A DNA stretch of 64,000 nucleotides from Elysia chlorotica (Eukaryota; Mollusca; Gastropoda; Plakobranchidae). Positions 62,391 through 64,000 of this stretch are shown in pieces; position 1 is the first letter of the stretch; each line of letters starts with the position of its first letter. Made by a program: the position numbers and the translations under genes. The stretch is taken from NCBI GenBank assembly GCA_003991915.1, contig RQTK01001030.1, positions 1 through 64,000 on the forward strand. Reading direction: 5' to 3'. The notes under the pieces are model-generated. The model was not told the origin of the DNA and did no database searches. It saw nothing but the letters and a program-made list of their open reading frames with translations.

Positions 62391-64000
62391 TCGTCATTAA
62401 AAATAACAAACAATAACTAAGTCTTAGCAACTATTTCTTTAAAATTACAGAGAGTAAAATTACAACAATTTCCAGAGCCAGGGATTATTCTTTATTAATT
62501 AAAAAAAAAGGTTCATATATAGTAGTTTTATTAGGGGTGACGGGAAAGGGGGCGCCCTAGATAAAAACTTATCTTACCAACGTCTGCATGATTTATCTCT
62601 GTTGCCTCACACATATTTTCAAATTAATCTTCAAGGCAGCGAGATCTAGTGCTGGGGCATTTTGGACGTTGACAGAAAACCTTTTCCATAAGTATGGTCC
62701 GTTAAAGTAGAATCATAGTTCGCCATGTACTATAGTTTAAACATATTTTTGCTCATTCTATGAACGGAAAGTTCATGTTCTCTCATAATAAATATTGTAT
62801 GAGAGATAAGACAGGAATGATTAATCCTATAAGCATTGATAAGTCATAGCTAACACCTTAAACGCAACACGTAATTTGATGTGCATTTACTTTAAAAATG
62901 GTTTCATGTTATTGTCAATTGGGGTTCTCATAACCAATTTTGCGGTATGATATTGGATCCGTCATAAAGGGTACATTTTTTCATCAGTTACAGAACAACA
63001 ACTAAAGATAAAATGCAAGAATTAATGTCTATTAATAACAGAACACTTTTTTGTGGCCCTATCTGATAGATGCTTTATGTGCCCTTTCTTTACCGTATTT
63101 CTAAGTGATACAATCTAATTATATATACGAGAAAGTTTTGATCCATGGAAAGATCACCTTCAAGTAGAATCACATTTTTTTCACTACTGGTTATACTGGA
63201 ACTTCGACATTGACTTATAAATTTGCTTTGATATCCCGAGAATTTAGCTCTAATTTACTAACGTTTCCGTTTATTTAAATCATACCAATCTTGAAATGAA
63301 TACGACTTTTATAAAGCAAAAATAATTTACAGATTCGTTTAGAGTTATGGACACCAGCGCATATTAAGAGCTTAGGACTTAAATATAAATTATCTTCCCT
63401 TCTTTATACAAGTCCTTGGCTAGACCAGTCTGAACCCTGTATAATAGAAGTCAGTACATATAAGTCCTCCTGATAAGGTAAAAGAGCTGAAGTACAACCA
63501 ATCTCGAGACGCTATATCAACAGGATAAATTTGATAACGTAGACGATATTATAGCTTGGTTGTGTAACAACTTGCGTATCATGTTTTATGATGAAACAGT
63601 TACGTTGTGAGCGAAGGATTAAAGTTACACTCCATTATCAGAACTTAACGTCGGGGCTGGTCTCAGATTTTCCGTTAGTATGATGACATCATGGTGTATT
63701 TTTAAGTTTTTATGCTATAAGGTTATACTTTATAGTCCTTATAAACTCTCAATTTTGTCTATTACACCTGCGTTCAGTATTGATGACAATAGATCTTGAT
63801 CTTGTGTCATTTCATTACTTTCAAGCAAGTGAGATGAGGTTAAAAATTCTTTCCAAGGATCAAAAACTATATCGCATATTATTAGTAGATTGTATCATTT
63901 AGAAATGCGGTAAAAAAAGGCGCATACGACATTTATCAGAAAAGGCCACCAAAAACGTTTAAGTGCTTGGTTATAAATAGACTTTAAAAAAAAGTCTACA

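Overview
The window looks like a piece of an animal genome, most likely an invertebrate and plausibly a marine mollusc. It is AT-rich and intron-rich, with small exons bounded by GT-AG splice sites, and it is crowded with microsatellites. It also carries many decayed copies of one tRNA-headed SINE family. The phylum is an inference from general character only. There are two assembly gaps, at 17927-18062 and 44052-44294.

The only securely identified gene is on the minus strand between about 23.6 kb and position 1, running off the left edge. It encodes filamin-type immunoglobulin repeats. Reading leftward, a candidate first coding exon (23478-23607) is followed by a 15.9-kb intron. Next come two near-identical copies of a 129-bp exon (7475-7603 and 5604-5732), a 174-bp exon (4103-4276) and a partial exon (1-139). 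Every junction is phase 1. The joined exons read through the end of one filamin repeat, a whole next repeat and the start of a third, resembling the region of repeats 18-20 in vertebrate filamins. The first exon has an ATG with an in-frame stop 15 bases upstream, and no actin-binding-domain exon is visible in the 40 kb beyond it. This suggests a short filamin made from an internal or separate promoter.

The 129-bp exon lies in a 1.87-kb tandem duplication (4.50-8.18 kb). The two exon copies differ by three synonymous changes and no amino-acid change, while adjacent introns differ by about 6-13%. A second tandem duplication of about 1.85 kb with patchy conservation follows directly (8.29-12.0 kb) inside the large intron.

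From 24 to 64 kb gene content is sparse. The best candidate is a plus-strand exon at 57029-57190 (54 codons, clean GT donor) encoding an acidic, serine-rich N-terminus with a DSGISS motif of the beta-TrCP degron type. A weaker candidate internal exon is at 30841-30977. The rest is repeats: a hAT-type MITE with 8-bp target-site duplication (42831-43221), about eleven SINE copies or fragments, a 37-bp minisatellite (40633-41110), a degenerate ATTGG-containing repeat field (57.27-58.1 kb), several short segmental duplications and many long simple repeats.

I found no bacterial-type operon, CRISPR array, viral gene or toxin gene. The most unusual biology is the filamin locus: a duplicated symmetric exon with both copies conserved, and a start codon that opens in the middle of a repeat.
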